Part shown: in pieces, positions 41,823-43,903 of the stretch | Layout: every line of letters begins with the position of its first letter | Position numbering within the stretch: position 1 is the stretch's first letter | Origin: Alphaproteobacteria bacterium RIFCSPHIGHO2_12_FULL_63_12 | GTDB lineage: Bacteria > Pseudomonadota > Alphaproteobacteria > Caulobacterales > Parvularculaceae | Length of the DNA stretch: 43,903 nt | Direction of reading: 5' to 3' | NCBI GenBank assembly: GCA_001767925.1 | Contig: MEMM01000144.1 | Location: forward strand, 52,268 to 96,170 | The notes under the pieces: model-generated | Databases searched by the model: none | What the model was told of the DNA's origin: nothing | Seen by the model: the letters and a program-made list of their open reading frames with translations, nothing else | Position numbers and translations under genes: made by a program

Positions 41823-42326
41823 TTATTCCGTGGGCGGAGCTTCTTCCGGCGGCGGTCCGTCATGGCCGCCGCGCCGGCCTTTCCAGCGTTTGCCGCGATG
41901 GTCGAGATGTTTCGCCAGCGACTTGCGATCCTCCGGCGACAGTCCGTCCGCGGCCTCAACGATAAGGCGCGCCATCCCAGCGCGTCCAAAGCTTTCCGCC
42001 GCTTCGAATTTCGCCGCCAGCGATTGCGCCGCTTCGCGGTCATAGACATCGGCGCCGAGGACCTTAACGAATTCCTCGTGCAGCGCCCGCGCCTCGCGGA
42101 AGTCATCCCGCGACGCAACGCGACGCGACTCGAAGGCGCGCTTGAGACTCTCGCGCGCTGCGGGCGTCAGATCGGAAAGCCCGTCATGGCCATCATGCCG
42201 CAAAGAGAATCCGTGCTCGCCGCCGCGATGATGCGGGACGCCGGCCATCCGCCCGAAGACGAACCCGCCGAGAAAGACGTTGGCCGCCAGCGATAGCGCC
42301 AACGCGATGATTATTCCTCTGCCCAC
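41823..42326 (-). CDS. CnrX/Spy-like periplasmic metal-sensor-type protein
   Basis: A 167-residue protein with one N-terminal hydrophobic segment (about 4-24) serving as anchor or signal, followed by a His/Gly/Asp-rich stretch (HHRGGEHGFSLRHDGHDG) and a helical hairpin domain (LTPAARESLKRAFESRRVASRDDFREARALHEEF, then LSPEDRKSLAKHL). This is the metal-resist/LTXXQ-like fold of CnrX and Spy relatives. It overlaps the candidate anti-sigma gene by 16 bases, and is the last gene of the sigma-factor transcript. It probably senses metals or envelope stress on the periplasmic side (inference). Confidence 0.75.
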   Translation of the reverse strand: MGRGIIIALALSLAANVFLGGFVFGRMAGVPHHRGGEHGFSLRHDGHDGLSDLTPAARESLKRAFESRRVASRDDFREARALHEEFVKVLGADVYDREAAQSLAAKFEAAESFGRAGMARLIVEAADGLSPEDRKSLAKHLDHRGKRWKGRRGGHDGPPPEEAPPTE

Positions 42327-42685
42327 GATCCAACCTCCTCGGTAAGCGCGAACGACTGATCGATCGCCAACGCCAGTTCAGCGTAAGTTTCAGTATCGCG
42401 CGGCGCCTCGGCGACGCCCGCGACAAAACCGATCGCGCAGACGGCGCCGAGAAAAGCGGCGGCGCCAAGCGGGCGCGCCAGCGCGCGCAACCCGAAGGCG
42501 TCGGCAAACAGCGCCAGCGACAGGCGATTGCGGCGGCGGCGCATGTGTTCGTCATAAGAGCTGAGCAGGAGCGATTTGAATTCCATGCCGGGGATCGCCG
42601 CGTGGCCGCGCGACTGCCGGAACACCTCGTCCAGCAGAGCGTCGAGCGCATCAACGCTCTCCCGTTTGCTGTCATTTTCCGTCAT
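42311..42685 (-). CDS. Small one-TM protein, candidate anti-sigma factor
   Basis: A 124-residue protein. Residues 1 to about 65 are cytoplasmic (DALDALLDEVFRQSRGHAAIPGMEFKSLLLSSYDEHMRRRR), then one membrane segment (about 70-92, rich in Ala and Gly), then an acidic periplasmic tail. It lies between an ECF sigma gene (4-base overlap) and a periplasmic sensor-like gene (16-base overlap). The topology and order sigma / membrane protein / periplasmic sensor are those of Cnr- and Ncc-type regulators. The sequence has no recognisable zinc HxxxCxxC anti-sigma motif. Family not recognised. Confidence 0.6.
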   Translation of the reverse strand: MTENDSKRESVDALDALLDEVFRQSRGHAAIPGMEFKSLLLSSYDEHMRRRRNRLSLALFADAFGLRALARPLGAAAFLGAVCAIGFVAGVAEAPRDTETYAELALAIDQSFALTEEVGSWAEE

Positions 42686-43254
42686 TCCGCACTCTCCATC
42701 AATTCATCTCTCATGCCCGCGAGCGCCGCCGTCAGGGTGCGCCGGGCGCGGGCGAGCAGGGATTCGACCGCATCGACGCTGATCGCCATCGCCTCGGCGA
42801 TTTCGATATTCGATAGGTCCCGGTAATGGCGCAGCGTCATCGCAATCCTTTGTCGTTCCGGCAACGCGGCGAGCGCTTCTTCGACGGCGCGCCGCCTGTC
42901 GGCGTCCGACAGGCGCGCGACCGCCGAGGGCGCCCCATCGGGCTGTTCGTCCGCCACCTCTTCCGGCGCATCGCGCCGCACCGAGCGGTGGCGGTCGATG
43001 CAGGCATTGGTCGCGACGCGATAGAGCCAGGTCTCAAGTTTTGCGTCCTGACGCCGCCACGCGGCGGCGCGCTCCCACAATCGCAGGAACGTCTCCTGCG
43101 CCGCGTCTTCCGCCGACCCGCGGTCCTTCAGCATGTGGCGGCAGAGCGCCAGAACGCGCGGCGAATGGCGCGTAATGAGGACGGACGCCGCGAGCCGGTC
43201 GCCCCGGCCCGCGCGCGCGATGAGCGCCTCATCGCTTTCTTCATCCTCGCCCAA
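42682..43254 (-). CDS. ECF-type RNA polymerase sigma factor
   Basis: A 190-residue sigma-70 family protein. Region 2: DEALIARAGRGDRLAASVLITRHSPRVLALCRHMLKDRGSAEDAAQETFLRLWERA, WLYRVATNACIDRHRS. Region 4: VEEALAALPERQRIAMTLRHYRDLSNIEIAEAMAISVDAVESLLARARRTL. The start appears to be TTG at 43254, since a TGA stands in frame a few codons upstream and no ATG or GTG lies between; the ribosome-binding site is weak. It directs transcription of an envelope or metal-response set, probably including its own operon. Confidence 0.93.
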   Translation of the reverse strand: MGEDEESDEALIARAGRGDRLAASVLITRHSPRVLALCRHMLKDRGSAEDAAQETFLRLWERAAAWRRQDAKLETWLYRVATNACIDRHRSVRRDAPEEVADEQPDGAPSAVARLSDADRRRAVEEALAALPERQRIAMTLRHYRDLSNIEIAEAMAISVDAVESLLARARRTLTAALAGMRDELMESAE

Positions 43255-43286
43255 ACGCTCGCCCGCTCGTCATCGCCGCCGGACGC

Positions 43287-43691
43287 TTAATGACGGCCGC
43301 GCCGCATGTGATGCTCGCCCATTTCTTCCTTGACGATCAAGCCGTCGCCGTTCTTGTCCAGCTCGTTGAAGCGGTCGCGCGCGGCGTCTTCATATTCGCG
43401 CCGGCTGACCGATCCGTCATTATTGGCGTCCGGAAACATCCGGGCCATGTGTTCGGATCGGCGCGCTTCATGCGACGCCCGCATTTCGTCCTTGGTGATG
43501 AAGCCGTCGCCGTCTTTGTCGGCCTCGGCGAGGAAGTCCTTGTGACGGGCGTCGAGTTCCGAGACCGCGATTTTGCCGTCGCCGTCCTTGTCGAAACGGG
43601 AAAAATGCTCGCTGGCCTTATCCCCGGCGTAGGCCGCCGCGCCGAGCGCTGAAACGCCGATGATCGCGGCGAGAAAAAGTGTCCTGTTCAT
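43287..43691 (-). CDS. Periplasmic four-EF-hand calcium-binding protein
   Basis: A 134-residue protein with a signal peptide (residues 1-22, ending AYA). Four 12-residue EF loops are seen at 34-45 (DKDGDGKIAVSE), 58-69 (DKDGDGFITKDE), 88-99 (DANNDGSVSRRE) and 112-123 (DKNGDGLIVKEE). Each has acidic or Asn ligands at positions 1, 3, 5 and 12. The C-terminus is His/Arg-rich. It lies 32 bases upstream of the sigma factor on the same strand, a pairing suggesting shared regulation. Role: Ca binding or sensing; exact partner unknown. Confidence 0.9.
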   Translation of the reverse strand: MNRTLFLAAIIGVSALGAAAYAGDKASEHFSRFDKDGDGKIAVSELDARHKDFLAEADKDGDGFITKDEMRASHEARRSEHMARMFPDANNDGSVSRREYEDAARDRFNELDKNGDGLIVKEEMGEHHMRRGRH

Positions 43692-43738
43692 CCTGTCTGC
43701 TCCTTAAAAGCCCAAGTCGGTTTGCACCCTCTTGAGCC

Positions 43739-43903
43739 TTAAACGGACGAGCGGCCGGATTCCGTCGCGGATTTCAAAATTTCCCGGAAAGTGGCGGCGC
43801 GGCGGCTTTCTTCGGTCTCGTGGAGCCGGGCCGGGGCGCGAACCGAAGCGTTAACCATGGCTTCGAGCGGCCGGTCGAGGGCGGCGGCCGCGATCTCGGC
43901 GAA
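43739..43903 (-). CDS. C-terminal fragment of an unrecognised gene entering from the right edge
   Basis: The minus strand is open from the window edge to a TAA at 43739-43741, giving 54 residues. They are Ala/Arg/Glu-rich with the helical look of a C-terminal segment (ARLHETEESRRAATFREIL, then a short Ser-rich end). The codon usage is GC-rich like neighbouring genes. It ends 47 bases before the EF-hand gene on the same strand. Identity cannot be assigned from this fragment. Confidence 0.5.
   Translation of the reverse strand, partial: FAEIAAAALDRPLEAMVNASVRAPARLHETEESRRAATFREILKSATESGRSSV

Noticed and set aside
1-43903. CRISPR arrays, insertion sequences, prophage, rRNA or tRNA genes
   Set aside because: No regularly spaced repeats, transposase-like proteins, long terminal inverted repeats or tRNA-like cloverleaf ends were seen on reading both strands.

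Overview
The window is chromosomal DNA of an alphaproteobacterium. Evidence for this is the FlbT/FlaF pair beside a flagellin, a MotE-like chaperone, DUF1217- and DUF6468-type flagellar accessory proteins, two FliL-type proteins, an imuA-imuB-dnaE2 cassette preceded by a GAAC-N7-GAAC box (the alphaproteobacterial LexA site), and a PleC/DivJ-type histidine kinase. The arginine genes (fused N-acetylglutamate synthase/kinase plus N-acetylornithine carbamoyltransferase) are the Xanthomonas-like set also known from some marine alphaproteobacteria such as Maricaulis and Parvularcula. A lineage near Parvularculales/Maricaulales is my best guess; this is inference.

Layout. 1-1599 (minus): flgB-flgC-fliE-fliQ-flhA, with flhA running off the left edge. 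1669-2994 (plus): fliI. 3086-6517 (minus): rod-binding protein, FlgN-like chaperone, flagellin, flaF, flbT and a DUF1217-type protein. 6594-8399 (plus): fliK-flgD. 8436-16103 (minus): a tightly packed ten-gene run, fliL-like / DUF6468-like / motE-like / motA / a 609-aa periplasmic helical-repeat protein / flgF / flgG / flgA / flgH / second fliL-like. 16274-20501 (plus): fliF-fliH-like-fliN-fliP-fliG. 20694-26509 (minus): motB-flgE-flgK-flgL-flgI. 26640-27476 (plus): a short FliM. Together these encode most of a flagellum: export gate, MS/C ring, rod, P and L rings, hook, junction, filament, stator and flagellin regulation. FliR, FlhB, FliJ and all chemotaxis genes are not in the window.

27537-33038 (minus) is the SOS mutasome imuA-imuB-dnaE2. 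33383-36671 (minus) is argF'-argB(A)-argC. 36816-39464 (plus) is pepN and 39587-41821 (plus) a membrane sensor kinase. 41823-43691 (minus) is an EF-hand protein, an ECF sigma factor, a one-TM candidate anti-sigma protein and a CnrX/Spy-like periplasmic protein. A gene fragment of unknown function enters from the right edge.

The middle (about 6-20 kb) is visibly less GC-rich than either end. The least explained items are the 609-aa protein in the place where a MotC would be expected, the two FliL-type proteins at opposite ends of one operon, the FliM without a CheY-binding tail, the repeat-bearing flagellin leader, and a hairpin that hides the ribosome-binding site of the carbamoyltransferase gene. 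I saw no rRNA, tRNA, CRISPR array, insertion sequence or prophage.
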